Below, piece after piece: positions 1 through 8,115 of a DNA stretch of 64,000 bases. Source of the stretch: Ancylomarina sp. DW003 (lineage in GTDB: Bacteria > Bacteroidota > Bacteroidia > Bacteroidales > Marinifilaceae). Position 1 is the first letter of the stretch; every line of letters begins with the position of its first letter. Made by a program: the position numbers and the translations under genes. The notes beneath the pieces were generated by a model that saw only the letters and a list, made by a program, of their open reading frames with translations, made no database searches and was not told the DNA's origin. The DNA is taken from contig NZ_JAKJSD010000004.1 in assembly GCF_029029505.1 (NCBI RefSeq), forward strand, positions 248,001 to 312,000. Reading direction: 5' to 3'.

Positions 1-1
1 T

Positions 2-178
2 TTACGTTACGCAATTGATTCTACTAAGCTTAAAGAGGAATTGGGCTGGGAGCCATCCTTACAATTTGAAGAAGGGATAGAAAAGACCGTGAAATGGTAT
101 TTAGAAAATACGGAGTGGTTAGAAAATGTGACTTCTGGTGAATACCAAAAATATTACGAGGAGATGTATAGTAAATAA
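2..178 (+). CDS. rfbB: dTDP-glucose 4,6-dehydratase, C-terminal end (partial)
   Basis: The gene is cut by the left window edge; 58 C-terminal codons remain and end at TAA. The visible tail (RYAIDSTKLKEELGW, then a GIEKTVKWYLEN-type helix and a TSGEYQKYYEEMY ending) is the characteristic C-terminus of RmlB/RfbB. This family converts dTDP-glucose to dTDP-4-keto-6-deoxyglucose in the rhamnose and deoxysugar pathway for surface polysaccharide. The catalytic YxxxK and the Rossmann motif lie outside the window, so activity cannot be judged. A polysaccharide gene cluster probably continues to the left. The identification rests on recognised family sequence and not on a search. Confidence 0.85.
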   Translation, partial: LRYAIDSTKLKEELGWEPSLQFEEGIEKTVKWYLENTEWLENVTSGEYQKYYEEMYSK

Positions 179-228
179 GGTCTAAGAGTTGAAAGGTCAG
201 TAAAGTCAAATAGTCTAAAACTGAGGAT

Positions 229-582
229 ATGGGAAAAATTGAGAAGCTTGAAGATTTAAAAGCTTGGCAAGAGTCTCGTATCCTTATTGGACTAGTTTAT
301 GATCATATGAGGAACAATAAGGATTATGGTTTTAAGGATCAAATCCAACGAGCTTCAATATCAATAATGAATAATATAGCAGAGGGGTTTGAACGAAATT
401 CTGATGCTGATTTCAAACGATTTTTAGATTTTGCAAAAGCTTCATGTGGCGAAGTAAGAAGCATGCTTTATTTAGCTGAAGACCTAAAATATATTAAGGT
501 GAAAGAAGCTGAAGATCTGCGAAACAGATGTTGTTTTTTATCTGGAAGTATTAGTAATTTAATGAAGTACTTTCGTAAATAA
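229..582 (+). CDS. Four-helix bundle protein (S23/IVP-like family)
   Basis: This 117-residue protein has the hallmark sequence of the four-helix bundle family once named S23 or 23S-rRNA intervening-sequence protein: an N-terminal LKAWQESRILIGLVYDHM helix, an AS-I-I-NIAEGFERNS segment at about residues 43-57, and a C-terminal ISNLMKYF helix. It starts 50 bases after the rfbB stop codon. Members of this family are common as single genes inside Bacteroidota polysaccharide clusters, which fits the neighbour. The molecular function is not established; a homopentameric helical-bundle structure is known for relatives. The gene ends before a bidirectional terminator. Confidence 0.85.
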   Translation: MGKIEKLEDLKAWQESRILIGLVYDHMRNNKDYGFKDQIQRASISIMNNIAEGFERNSDADFKRFLDFAKASCGEVRSMLYLAEDLKYIKVKEAEDLRNRCCFLSGSISNLMKYFRK

Positions 583-628
583 GATTCAATTTTTTATTTT
601 GACTTTTACGACTTTTTGTCTGTGGCTA

Positions 629-672
629 TAAAAAAAGCTCTACTGTTATTAAAAACAATAGAGCTTTTTTGA
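629..672. terminator. Bidirectional intrinsic terminator
   Basis: An A-run followed by GCTCTACTGTT and, after a short loop, AACAATAGAGC with a T-run forms a long stem. It lies between two convergent genes, the four-helix bundle gene and the superoxide reductase gene. A-run and T-run flank both sides, so it can serve both strands. Confidence 0.85.
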
Positions 673-689
673 TATTCTAACAAAGTAGC

Positions 690-1085
690 TTATGCTTCTA
701 CAGCAACTTTCTCTACTTCAACAATTTTCTCATCAGAATGCCAAAGACCGTGCTTTGTACAGAAAGCAGCAGCAGTCAACTTCATCTTTTTACCAGGAAC
801 GATATAGAAATCTACTTCAGCCTGATTTGGAGTACTACCAAGAGCACCAGCAGTGAAGTTAGTTTGAGCTAACATGTTTTCACCATCCCAAAGCTGCACC
901 CAAGCAATATAGTGATCGAAATCATCTGGATGTGGATAAGCATCACCAACTTTTACTTTTACAGTAAATTTTTCGCCAGCTTTTGCATTGTCTTCACAGT
1001 GAAGAAATGCTGAGTGACGGTCGATGTAATCTTTCTTTCCTTCTCCTTCGATAGTTGTAATATCTTGGTATCTGTTAATCTTCAT
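690..1085 (-). CDS. Superoxide reductase-like protein (class II SORL / neelaredoxin type)
   Basis: The protein of 131 residues matches the single-domain superoxide reductase fold. Five candidate ligands of the square-pyramidal Fe(His)4Cys centre are visible: H24, H52, H58 (spacing of six as in archaeal SOR), C109 and H112 in a CTKH motif. The usual EKH motif before the first histidine reads DRH, a conservative change at the residues that shape protonation of the peroxo intermediate. No N-terminal desulforedoxin iron domain is present, so this is the short class. It reduces superoxide to H2O2 in the cytosol of anaerobes and microaerophiles. The next upstream gene on the same strand is a peroxiredoxin that can remove the H2O2. 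Confidence 0.85.
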   Translation of the reverse strand: MKINRYQDITTIEGEGKKDYIDRHSAFLHCEDNAKAGEKFTVKVKVGDAYPHPDDFDHYIAWVQLWDGENMLAQTNFTAGALGSTPNQAEVDFYIVPGKKMKLTAAAFCTKHGLWHSDEKIVEVEKVAVEA

Positions 1086-1258
1086 AACTTTGTTTTTTTG
1101 CTATTTAGAGATACGGCTTATTGATCCTGAGAAAATTCTGTCTGATAATTAAGGGACCTAATAAAAGTGTATCTCCAAAGAATATTTTTTTGATTTAATT
1201 ATATCTAATGACGAATCATAATATTCGTACATTTTCTCTGTAAAAATAATGGAATTCC

Positions 1259-1888
1259 TTATTTACTTAGATATTCCGATACACTTTCTTGTGTAGCTTC
1301 CATTGCTTTTTCACCTTTACTCCAGTTTGCAGGACAAACTTCACCATTAGCTTCGAAATGTTGTAAAGCGTCAACCATACGAATGGCTTCATCTACACTT
1401 CTACCTAAAGGAAGATCATTAATTACAGAGTGACGAACAACACCTTGCTTATCAATAAGGAATAAACCACGGTAAGCTACAGGAGCACCAGTTGAAGTTG
1501 CGTTGCCTTCTTCATCGTAATCGTAATCAGAAGCTAATACACCATAGTTTTCAGCAATTGTTTTTGATAAGTCAGCTACTAATGGGTAAGTAACACCTTT
1601 AATACCACCTTTGTTTCTTTCAGTATTCAACCATGCGAAGTGAGAGAATTCAGAATCAACTGAACAACCAACAACAGCTACGTTACGCTTTTCAAATTCT
1701 TCTAATTTGTCTTGGAAAGCAATAAGCTCTGTTGGACAAACAAATGTAAAATCAAGTGGGTAAAAGAAGAAAACAACTTCTTTTTCACCAACAAATTGTT
1801 CCAATGAGAAACCTTCAGTAATTTGATTTCCTTTTACTACTGCGTTTGCCTGAAATGCAGGTGCTTTTTTTCCGATTAATGTTTGCAT
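1259..1888 (-). CDS. Typical 2-Cys peroxiredoxin (AhpC/Prx1 family)
   Basis: This 209-residue protein contains the peroxidatic-cysteine motif YPLDFTFVCPTE with Cys at residue 51, and the resolving cysteine in GEVCPANW at about residue 185, the arrangement of typical 2-Cys peroxiredoxins. It reduces H2O2 and organic hydroperoxides in the cytoplasm using a thioredoxin or AhpF-type donor. No ahpF lies next to it. It is transcribed on the minus strand, 173 bases upstream of the superoxide reductase gene, so the pair may be co-transcribed, though the gap also allows a second promoter. A good promoter match lies in the upstream gap. Substrate range cannot be read from the sequence. Confidence 0.93.
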   Translation of the reverse strand: MQTLIGKKAPAFQANAVVKGNQITEGFSLEQFVGEKEVVFFFYPLDFTFVCPTELIAFQDKLEEFEKRNVAVVGCSVDSEFSHFAWLNTERNKGGIKGVTYPLVADLSKTIAENYGVLASDYDYDEEGNATSTGAPVAYRGLFLIDKQGVVRHSVINDLPLGRSVDEAIRMVDALQHFEANGEVCPANWSKGEKAMEATQESVSEYLSK

Positions 1889-1935
1889 TGTATTTAGATT
1901 TTAAGATTTAATATTCTCTTTTTGTTTAACGATTA

Positions 1936-1967
1936 CAAATTTATATAGAGAGAGACTAATAGCCAAA
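1936..1967 (-). promoter_or_regulatory. Bacteroidota-type promoter of the peroxiredoxin gene
   Basis: Read on the minus strand, TTTG (1967-1964) is followed after 20 bases by TAAATTTG (1943-1936). This matches the Bacteroidota -33 TTTG / -7 TAnnTTTG consensus with correct spacing. The expected transcript start lies about 40 bases before the peroxiredoxin ATG. The rest of the 1889-2261 divergent gap is AT-rich and also holds a maeB -7 candidate. Confidence 0.6.
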
Positions 1968-2114
1968 TTATATTAATCAATAATCTTTATCTCAATATCG
2001 AGAAATATAATACTAGATCTTTATATAAGTCAGAATGAGATAAGTTAAAAAGATCAAGTTCTTAAGTTAGTAAAATCATTGCATAAATGATCATCATTGT
2101 ATCTGATTTATACC

Positions 2115-2122
2115 TAGATTTG
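2115..2122 (+). promoter_or_regulatory. Candidate -7 box upstream of maeB
   Basis: TAGATTTG matches the Bacteroidota TAnnTTTG element exactly. No well-spaced -33 TTTG is seen, so the call is tentative. It would give a leader of roughly 130 bases. Confidence 0.35.
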
Positions 2123-2261
2123 CAAAATCTCTTAGAGGGCATTGAAACTCAGTAGGCTTTAGACATAAAGCCATTGTTTACCGGATTCAAACAAGATTTT
2201 AGAGATATTTCCAAACTTAAAACCGCTCATTAAATTGAGTAAATCAACACACAAAACAGTT

Positions 2262-4529
2262 ATGTCAAAACAAAAAACAACTGACGCATTAAATTATCAT
2301 TCCGAAGGACGACCAGGGAAAATAGAGGTGATACCTACTAAGCCCTACAGAACGCAACGTGATTTATCTCTGGCTTATAGCCCGGGAGTTGCAGAGCCTT
2401 GTCTTGAAATTGAGAAGAATCCTGAAGACGCGTATCGTTACACAGGAAAAGGTAATTTAGTGGCAGTCATTTCTAATGGTACTGCAGTTTTGGGCCTTGG
2501 AGATATAGGTGCATTGGCTGGTAAGCCGGTTATGGAGGGGAAAGGTTTGTTATTTAAAATTTTCTCTGATATTGATGTATTCGATATTGAGGTGGACGCG
2601 ACTGATGTAGATAAATTTATTGATACAGTTAAGGCGATTGCACCAACTTTTGGTGGTATTAATCTTGAAGATATTAAAGCTCCTGAATGTTTTGAAATTG
2701 AGGAGAGATTAAAGGCAGAACTGGATATTCCGGTGATGCACGATGATCAGCATGGTACTGCTATTATTTCTGCGGCAGGTTTATTGAATGCTCTGGAGAT
2801 TGGTAATAAGAAAATTGAAGATGTAAAAGTTGTCGTAAATGGAGCAGGGGCTGCAGCCGTTTCTTGTACGAAACTTTATATTTCGTTAGGAGTGAAGCCT
2901 GAGAATGTCGTGATGTGTGATAGCCGTGGTGTTATCAATGCAAAGCGTACTGATTTGAACAAGCAGAAAAAACAATTTATTACACAGAGAGATTTATCAA
3001 GTTTAGAGGAAGCTGTTGTTGGATGTGATGTATTTCTTGGCCTATCAGTTGGTGGAGCGATGTCAAAAGAGATGGTTGCTTCTATGGCACCAAATCCAGT
3101 CGTATTTGCGCTAGCTAATCCTGATCCGGAAATTGGGTACGATGAGGCTATGGAAGTTCGCGACGATGTTGTTGTGGCTACCGGGCGATCGGATTATCCT
3201 AACCAGATTAATAATGTGTTAGGTTTCCCATATATTTTCCGTGGTGCTTTAGATGTTCGTGCAACAGCAATTAATGAAGAGATGAAAATTGCTTCAGTTC
3301 ATGCTATTGCTGAGCTAGCAAAAGAACCTGTTCCGGAATCGGTACATGCTGCATATAACGAAGCTAATATTACTTTTGGTAAGCACTATATTATTCCTAA
3401 GGCAATGGATCCTCGATTGGTTTCACGTGTTGCTGTAGCAGTAGCAAAGGCAGCTGTAGAGTCGGGTGTTGCACGTAAAACTGATATGGATTGGGATGCT
3501 TATGCAGAGGAGTTAAAAATGCGTTTGGGAACAGAGAACGAACTTCTACGTACGATCTTTAATAAAGCGAAAAAAGCACCTAAGCGTGTTGTTTTCCCTG
3601 AGGCAAATAACTTTAATATTCTTAAAGCAGCTCAAATAGCACTTCACGAAGGTATTGCAAAACCAATCTTGTTGGGAAATACTGAAAATATTCAGCGCTT
3701 GGTAGCGGAGAATGAACTTGATCTTGAAGGTGCTGAAATTATCGATATTCGTTCTGAAGCTGAACGTGAGAGAAGAACGCGTTATGCTGATATTCTTTGT
3801 ACAAAGCTTGGACGTAAGGGACTAGTTCATAAGGAAGCTGTAGAGAAAATGTTTGATCGTAATTACTTTGCTGCAACTATGGTTGAAGCTGGTGATGCTG
3901 ATGCGTTTATTTCAGGTTATGCGACACGTTATTTCGAAACGCTCAATATTGCTGAGAAGGTAATTGGTAAAGAAGAGGGAATGGAAACTCTTGTTGGGAT
4001 GAATATCGTGATGACAAAGAAAGGGCCTTTATTCTTTGCTGATACAACGGTTAACTCTGAGCCAACTGAGGAATCATTGATTAATACAACATTAAGTGCT
4101 GCTCGTGCTGTTAAGAAATTTGGGCAGGAGCCTGCAATGGCGATGTTGTCTTATTCGAACTTTGGCGCTGTGAAAAAGGGTAGTCCACAGAAAGTGCATA
4201 ATGCAATAGAGTTTTTACATGAGAATCATCCGGATTTGGCTGTAGATGGTGAAATGCTATTGAATTTTGCAATGGATAAGAACTTGCGTGATGCGAACTT
4301 CCCATTCAACAAGCTTAAAGGAAAAGATGTAAATACATTGATTTTCCCTAACTTAAGTTCAGGAAATATCGCATATAAGTTGATGCAAGATCTTGGAGAT
4401 TCTGAAAATATCGGACCAATCATCTTGGGAACAGCAAAGCCATTTCACGTTGTGCCAATGGGTTGTACTGTTCGTGAATTGATTAATATGACTGCAATTG
4501 CAGTTGTTGATGCACAGGAAGAAAAATAA
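2262..4529 (+). CDS. maeB: NADP-dependent malic enzyme with phosphotransacetylase-like domain (MaeB type)
   Basis: Residues about 10-430 form the malic enzyme catalytic and NAD(P)-binding domains, with the [14 protein letters not shown] entry motif, a [14 protein letters not shown] segment and the HDDQHGTA motif. Residues about 430-755 resemble phosphate acetyltransferase (VVFPEANN near the start, [13 protein letters not shown] later), as in E. coli MaeB, where this domain is regulatory and usually lacks transacetylase activity. The enzyme oxidatively decarboxylates malate to pyruvate and makes NADPH. I chose the ATG at 2262 over the in-frame TTG at 2235 because family members begin with MSKxxKxDAL directly before the YH-GRPGK motif. 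Length 755 residues is normal. It ends before a strong terminator and is probably monocistronic. Confidence 0.93.
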   Translation: MSKQKTTDALNYHSEGRPGKIEVIPTKPYRTQRDLSLAYSPGVAEPCLEIEKNPEDAYRYTGKGNLVAVISNGTAVLGLGDIGALAGKPVMEGKGLLFKIFSDIDVFDIEVDATDVDKFIDTVKAIAPTFGGINLEDIKAPECFEIEERLKAELDIPVMHDDQHGTAIISAAGLLNALEIGNKKIEDVKVVVNGAGAAAVSCTKLYISLGVKPENVVMCDSRGVINAKRTDLNKQKKQFITQRDLSSLEEAVVGCDVFLGLSVGGAMSKEMVASMAPNPVVFALANPDPEIGYDEAMEVRDDVVVATGRSDYPNQINNVLGFPYIFRGALDVRATAINEEMKIASVHAIAELAKEPVPESVHAAYNEANITFGKHYIIPKAMDPRLVSRVAVAVAKAAVESGVARKTDMDWDAYAEELKMRLGTENELLRTIFNKAKKAPKRVVFPEANNFNILKAAQIALHEGIAKPILLGNTENIQRLVAENELDLEGAEIIDIRSEAERERRTRYADILCTKLGRKGLVHKEAVEKMFDRNYFAATMVEAGDADAFISGYATRYFETLNIAEKVIGKEEGMETLVGMNIVMTKKGPLFFADTTVNSEPTEESLINTTLSAARAVKKFGQEPAMAMLSYSNFGAVKKGSPQKVHNAIEFLHENHPDLAVDGEMLLNFAMDKNLRDANFPFNKLKGKDVNTLIFPNLSSGNIAYKLMQDLGDSENIGPIILGTAKPFHVVPMGCTVRELINMTAIAVVDAQEEK

Positions 4530-4593
4530 GGTTGTATTTGAAGATTGGTTCATAAGGAATCATCCATCGTTACACTTATTTAATCATATTAAC

Positions 4594-4631
4594 ATGAGCC
4601 TCCTGAATAGATTTAGGAGGCTCATTTTTTA
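4594..4631 (+). terminator. Intrinsic terminator after maeB
   Basis: ATGAGCCTCCT pairs with AGGAGGCTCAT (11 bp, loop of about 10) and is followed by a run of T. Confidence 0.9.
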
Positions 4632-4655
4632 TAATTTAATTGATATCTAAAGCAT

Positions 4656-5261
4656 ATGTCTGTAATTTACTCATTAGACTTGATAGGGACTTTTGTTTTC
4701 GCAATTTCAGGAACTCTTTCAGCTGCCAATAAAAAACTTGATTTGTTTGGTGCTTTCTTTACAGGTTTTATAACTGCAATCGGAGGAGGAACATTGCGTG
4801 ATTTGATACTTGGAAACTTTCCGGTAGCTTGGATATCTGATTTAAATTATTTAATAGTTATTACTATTGGAGTCCTTGCAACTTTCTTGTTTAAAGGAAT
4901 GATTATGCAGTTAAAGAGAACTCTGTTTCTCTTTGATACTATTGGAATTGGAGTGTTTACCATAATTGGAATTGAGAAAGCTATTTCACTATCCATTCAT
5001 CCCGTTTTGGCCATTATTATGGGCTTATTTTCAGCTGTAATGGGAGGGGTCATTCGAGATACGCTTTGTAATGATATTCCCTTAATATTCCGAAAAGAAA
5101 TTTATGCTGTTGCGTGTATTGTGGGAGGTTTGTTATTCTTAGTTTTAAAATATTTCCAGATAGACCCAACGGTTAACTTATTCGTAACGGTTATTTGTAT
5201 TATTGTTTTCAGGCTCATTTGTATTAGATATAAACTGAGTTTACCCGTTTTAAAATACTAA
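4656..5261 (+). CDS. TRIC/UPF0126 family membrane protein
   Basis: The protein of 201 residues is strongly hydrophobic with about seven predicted membrane spans in two homologous halves. Each half carries the family signature: GGGTLRDLILG at about residues 48-58 and GGVIRDTLCNDIP at about 130-142. This is the bacterial trimeric intracellular cation channel family (YicG/YadS-like). Prokaryotic members form trimeric potassium-permeable pores, but the physiological role in bacteria is uncertain. It starts 25 bases after the maeB terminator and ends at its own terminator, so it is likely a single transcription unit. Confidence 0.88.
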   Translation: MSVIYSLDLIGTFVFAISGTLSAANKKLDLFGAFFTGFITAIGGGTLRDLILGNFPVAWISDLNYLIVITIGVLATFLFKGMIMQLKRTLFLFDTIGIGVFTIIGIEKAISLSIHPVLAIIMGLFSAVMGGVIRDTLCNDIPLIFRKEIYAVACIVGGLLFLVLKYFQIDPTVNLFVTVICIIVFRLICIRYKLSLPVLKY

Positions 5262-5265
5262 GAAT

Positions 5266-5293
5266 AAAAAACGAGCCAATTGGCTCGTTTTTT
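5266..5293. terminator. Bidirectional intrinsic terminator
   Basis: AAAAAACGAGCCAA and TTGGCTCGTTTTTT form a perfect inverted repeat with almost no loop. It lies between two convergent genes and fits termination on both strands. Confidence 0.85.
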
Positions 5294-5300
5294 ATTTATA

Positions 5301-5702
5301 CTAGCTCATGGAAATGAGATTGTCCAGATCGATATATTTGCCAGCATCGCTACCAAATGATTCTACATCTTTGTCGGTAATTCGATACGTACATTTTTCA
5401 CCATAAGTTCCGGAAAATAGGATTTGCATTTCCTTGTCTTCTTCGTCCTGCATGATAATACCAAACAGGTTTTCATGAATTTTATGTTTCTTCAGATTTT
5501 CGTTACAAGAAGGGCATGACATATTAATTTTCTCACCTTCTTCAATATTAAAGGAAGGGTGTTTAAGTACTGTATAATCACCAAGCTCCATACTCAGAAG
5601 GAGTAAGCCTTTTTCTTTTTTATGATTTTTCGCAGCAATAATGATTTTATCGCCAACGTTTAAAAAGCTTCGACAGTGTGGACAAATGTAATTTGCTTTC
5701 AT
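5301..5702 (-). CDS. Hypothetical zinc-knuckle protein
   Basis: I do not recognise a named family for this 133-residue protein. Two CxxC pairs stand out: CPHC at residues 7-10 and CPSC at residues 63-66. Together they could bind one zinc ion as a split ribbon, with the intervening stretch (KIIIAAKNHKKEKGLLLLS) predicted as beta strands. No signal peptide or membrane segment is seen, so it is probably cytoplasmic. The acidic C-terminal half (DEEDKEMQILF, then DKDVESFG) has no recognised motif. It stands alone between a terminator and a divergent gene. A role in nucleic-acid binding is possible but unsupported. Confidence 0.7.
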   Translation of the reverse strand: MKANYICPHCRSFLNVGDKIIIAAKNHKKEKGLLLLSMELGDYTVLKHPSFNIEEGEKINMSCPSCNENLKKHKIHENLFGIIMQDEEDKEMQILFSGTYGEKCTYRITDKDVESFGSDAGKYIDLDNLISMS

Positions 5703-5957
5703 AAGGCACCATTTTTAAGTTTTAAAATAAATAGTTTGCTGCTGTTTTTATCAAAATGAATTCTATAAAAAAGATAAGGCGAAAAAAGCAGAAAGTCAAT
5801 AACTATCATCTATACTTATATTAAGAAGTTTTTGATTATTAAAGTTATATCGATCCTATTTGACTAAATATATGGAATAAGCAACTATAAATTTTCAAAA
5901 CTTTAATTATTCATCTATATTTGAAAATATCAATCAAGATTCTATTATTTCAACCAA

Positions 5958-6335
5958 ATGCTAAAATTAATTACCTCTATCATTCGTTGGCTTGCAAGGT
6001 TCTTAGGGGTATTCTTATTCCTATTTTTTGCTTGGTTTGCTATAGAATTTGGAATTGATGATCCATCGTGTATGAGTCCACAGTTGTTGAAACTCTTTTA
6101 CACTCATATAATCATGATGTTCGCTCTAATTGTGGTTTGGCGATTCGAATTATTTGGAGGGCTTGTTCTCGTTATTGCCTATACTTACTTTTCAATTATC
6201 AATCATACCTTCTGGACAAATCCTATTTACCCGATATTCTTTTTCATAGGTTTGTTGCACTTAATATCTTGGACTTTCCGTTATGGATGGAAACTTACTA
6301 AAGGCGGATTCTTAGGTCGATATTTGCTTCGTTAA
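5958..6335 (+). CDS. Small four-span membrane protein, unknown function
   Basis: The 125-residue protein has four hydrophobic segments, at about residues 13-30, 43-62, 64-82 and 88-107, with a basic C-terminus (RYGWKLTKGGFLGRYLLR) expected in the cytoplasm. No catalytic motif or conserved polar residue in a membrane segment suggests transport or enzymology. The ATG follows an AT-rich leader, and the 255-base gap to the divergent zinc-knuckle gene should hold its promoter, though no clear TAnnTTTG box is seen. Codon use resembles its neighbours. It is probably a real gene because it is an uninterrupted, membrane-like frame with a plausible start. Confidence 0.65.
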   Translation: MLKLITSIIRWLARFLGVFLFLFFAWFAIEFGIDDPSCMSPQLLKLFYTHIIMMFALIVVWRFELFGGLVLVIAYTYFSIINHTFWTNPIYPIFFFIGLLHLISWTFRYGWKLTKGGFLGRYLLR

Positions 6336-6456
6336 TTGATTCGTATCTCTATTTATAAAGATCACATCCTACAACTTATTTATTTCTAGTTAGTAAATCT
6401 GTTTTTTCAATTTGGGATAAAATAAAAAAATAATATGTAGGCTTATCTTTTTTTTC

Positions 6457-6464
6457 TAATTTTG
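6457..6464 (+). promoter_or_regulatory. Candidate -7 box upstream of the tandem adenylate kinase
   Basis: TAATTTTG matches TAnnTTTG and would place the transcript start about 30 bases before the ATG. The -33 element is not convincing. Confidence 0.4.
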
Positions 6465-6502
6465 ATAGCTGAAATACTACAAACAAACATTAATATCTAC
6501 GC

Positions 6503-7672
6503 ATGTTAAATATAGCATTATTCGGCCCTCCGGGTGCTGGTAAGGGAACTCAATCTAAGATGTTGGTTGAGAAATATAATCTCGCTTACATTTCTACCGG
6601 TGATATTTTACGAGCAGAAATTGCTGAAGGTACTGAATTAGGTCTTCAGGCGAAAGATATCATTAAACAAGGTGGTCTGGTACCTGATGAGATCATTGTT
6701 CAAATTATGGAGGAGAAAATTTCCTCTAATAATGATGTTAATGGTTTCTTATTTGATGGTTTTCCACGTACTACTGTTCAAGCTTATATTCTGGAAGGTT
6801 TATTGCTTAAACTGAATACGAAACTTGATTGTATGTTAAGTTTAGAGGTTCCCAATGAAAATTTGAAGAATCGTTTACTTAAGCGAGCAGAAACTGAAAA
6901 CCGTTCTGATGATACTGAGGAAGTTATAAATGTTCGACTTCAAGAATATGAAACAAAAACGACCCCGGTAGCTGAGTTTTATAAAGAAAAGGAAATCTAT
7001 CATCCCATTGATGGGATGGGGGATATCGATGAGATTTTTGGACGTTTAACTTCTGTGGTTGATCAAACTCTTGAGCGTACATGGATCAATATGGTTCTTC
7101 TGGGCCCTCCTGGTTCAGGGAAAGGTACACAAGGTCGTATGTTGGCTAAGAAATTTAATTTGGTTTATATTTCAACAGGTCACCTGATGCGTCAGGAGAT
7201 TAAGAAAGGTACCGATATGGGTATGAGTGCCAAAGAGTATATCGAAAAAGGAGATATCGTACCTGATGAGATTGCTATTAAATTGATTGAGCGTCAAATT
7301 AAAACACATCCTGATGCCAATGGATTTATCTTTAAGGGATTTCCAAGAACAATTGTTCAGGCGTATATTCTTGATGGCTTGTTAAGAAAGATGCAATCAA
7401 CAATAACTACCGCTCTGGAGCTTGAAGTTTCTACTTTGGAATCGATTAAGAGATTGGCTGCTCGTGGTAAAACATTTAGTCGTAGAGCTTACGATGCAGA
7501 TACAGATATTATCATTCACCGTTTGGAACAGCATGAAAAACGTAGTTTAAAAGTTAGTGAATATTACGCTAAACAAGATAAGCTGGGAAAAGTGAATGGT
7601 GTAGGTAGTGAAGAGACTATTTATGAAGATCTTTCACAATCAGTAAGTGAAGCTTTTAAGAAAATTAGATAA
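6503..7672 (+). CDS. adk: Tandem (duplicated) adenylate kinase
   Basis: Two complete adenylate kinase domains lie head to tail in 389 residues. Domain 1 (about 1-190) has P-loop GPPGAGKGT at 8-16, the AMP-site STGD, FDGFPRT with Asp85, and an NRSDDTEE lid segment, all as in active enzymes (ATP + AMP to 2 ADP). Domain 2 (about 194-389) keeps P-loop GPPGSGKGT at 201-209 and STGH, but Asp85 is replaced by Lys278 in FKGFPRT, and the lid/core RxDD motif reads SRRAYDAD. The first domain is therefore probably catalytic, and the second may be impaired, altered in specificity or regulatory. Usual Bacteroidota Adk is about 190 residues, so this is a duplication-fusion. There is no frameshift or stop between the halves. 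Confidence 0.92.
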   Translation: MLNIALFGPPGAGKGTQSKMLVEKYNLAYISTGDILRAEIAEGTELGLQAKDIIKQGGLVPDEIIVQIMEEKISSNNDVNGFLFDGFPRTTVQAYILEGLLLKLNTKLDCMLSLEVPNENLKNRLLKRAETENRSDDTEEVINVRLQEYETKTTPVAEFYKEKEIYHPIDGMGDIDEIFGRLTSVVDQTLERTWINMVLLGPPGSGKGTQGRMLAKKFNLVYISTGHLMRQEIKKGTDMGMSAKEYIEKGDIVPDEIAIKLIERQIKTHPDANGFIFKGFPRTIVQAYILDGLLRKMQSTITTALELEVSTLESIKRLAARGKTFSRRAYDADTDIIIHRLEQHEKRSLKVSEYYAKQDKLGKVNGVGSEETIYEDLSQSVSEAFKKIR

Positions 7673-7692
7673 GATAAATCTTTATTATATTG

Positions 7693-7725
7693 AAAATCCT
7701 GATTCTTTAAGAGTCAGGATTTTTT
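7693..7725. terminator. Bidirectional intrinsic terminator
   Basis: AAAATCCTGA pairs with TCAGGATTTT across an 11-base loop and is followed by T. The right arm overlaps the stop codon of the convergent VOC gene. It can end both the adenylate kinase transcript and the minus-strand glycosidase/VOC transcript. Confidence 0.8.
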
Positions 7726-8091
7726 CTTTTTGAATTCTATAAGCTCTATTGGAGCTCCCATATGCTTAATCATGGCAACTCTTACATCATCCATTGGAGA
7801 GTTTGGAGCAGCTAAAATTTCAAAATTGTGTTTCTTCAATTCTGTATCTAAATTATCAACTTCAAAAGCTAAATGAGGGACTGTTTTAATAAGTTCGTGC
7901 ATTGGAGAATCTGGTTCAAATCGCATCCACTCTACACCAAAAGAACTTTCAGGAAAACCTGAAATATAGAATTTAAATTGAGGTAAATATCTCTCGTTGG
8001 GCATGATATTAGAAGTCGGAATGCCCAGGTGATGATACTTCCATCCCCATTCTTTTGTTACTTGTGGTAATTCATGTTCTTTTCTATTCAT
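7714..8091 (-). CDS. VOC-superfamily (glyoxalase/dioxygenase fold) protein
   Basis: The 125-residue protein has the paired beta-alpha-beta-beta-beta pattern of the vicinal-oxygen-chelate fold. Possible metal ligands are His in YHHLGIP near residue 21, His in VPHLAFEV near residue 92, and Glu in APIELIEF near residue 117. Substrate cannot be predicted; VOC members include glyoxalase I, dioxygenases and epimerases. It starts 24 bases downstream of the glycosidase-like lipoprotein on the same strand, so the two are probably co-transcribed. It has no signal peptide and should act in the cytoplasm. Confidence 0.75.
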   Translation of the reverse strand: MNRKEHELPQVTKEWGWKYHHLGIPTSNIMPNERYLPQFKFYISGFPESSFGVEWMRFEPDSPMHELIKTVPHLAFEVDNLDTELKKHNFEILAAPNSPMDDVRVAMIKHMGAPIELIEFKKKKS

Positions 8092-8115
8092 AAACTGAAT
8101 GTATTAGAATTTTAC

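Noticed and set aside
2235-2261. N-terminal extension of the malic enzyme from a TTG codon
   Set aside because: The family start (MSKxxKxD before YH-GRPGK) fits the ATG at 2262; the extension has no conserved residues.
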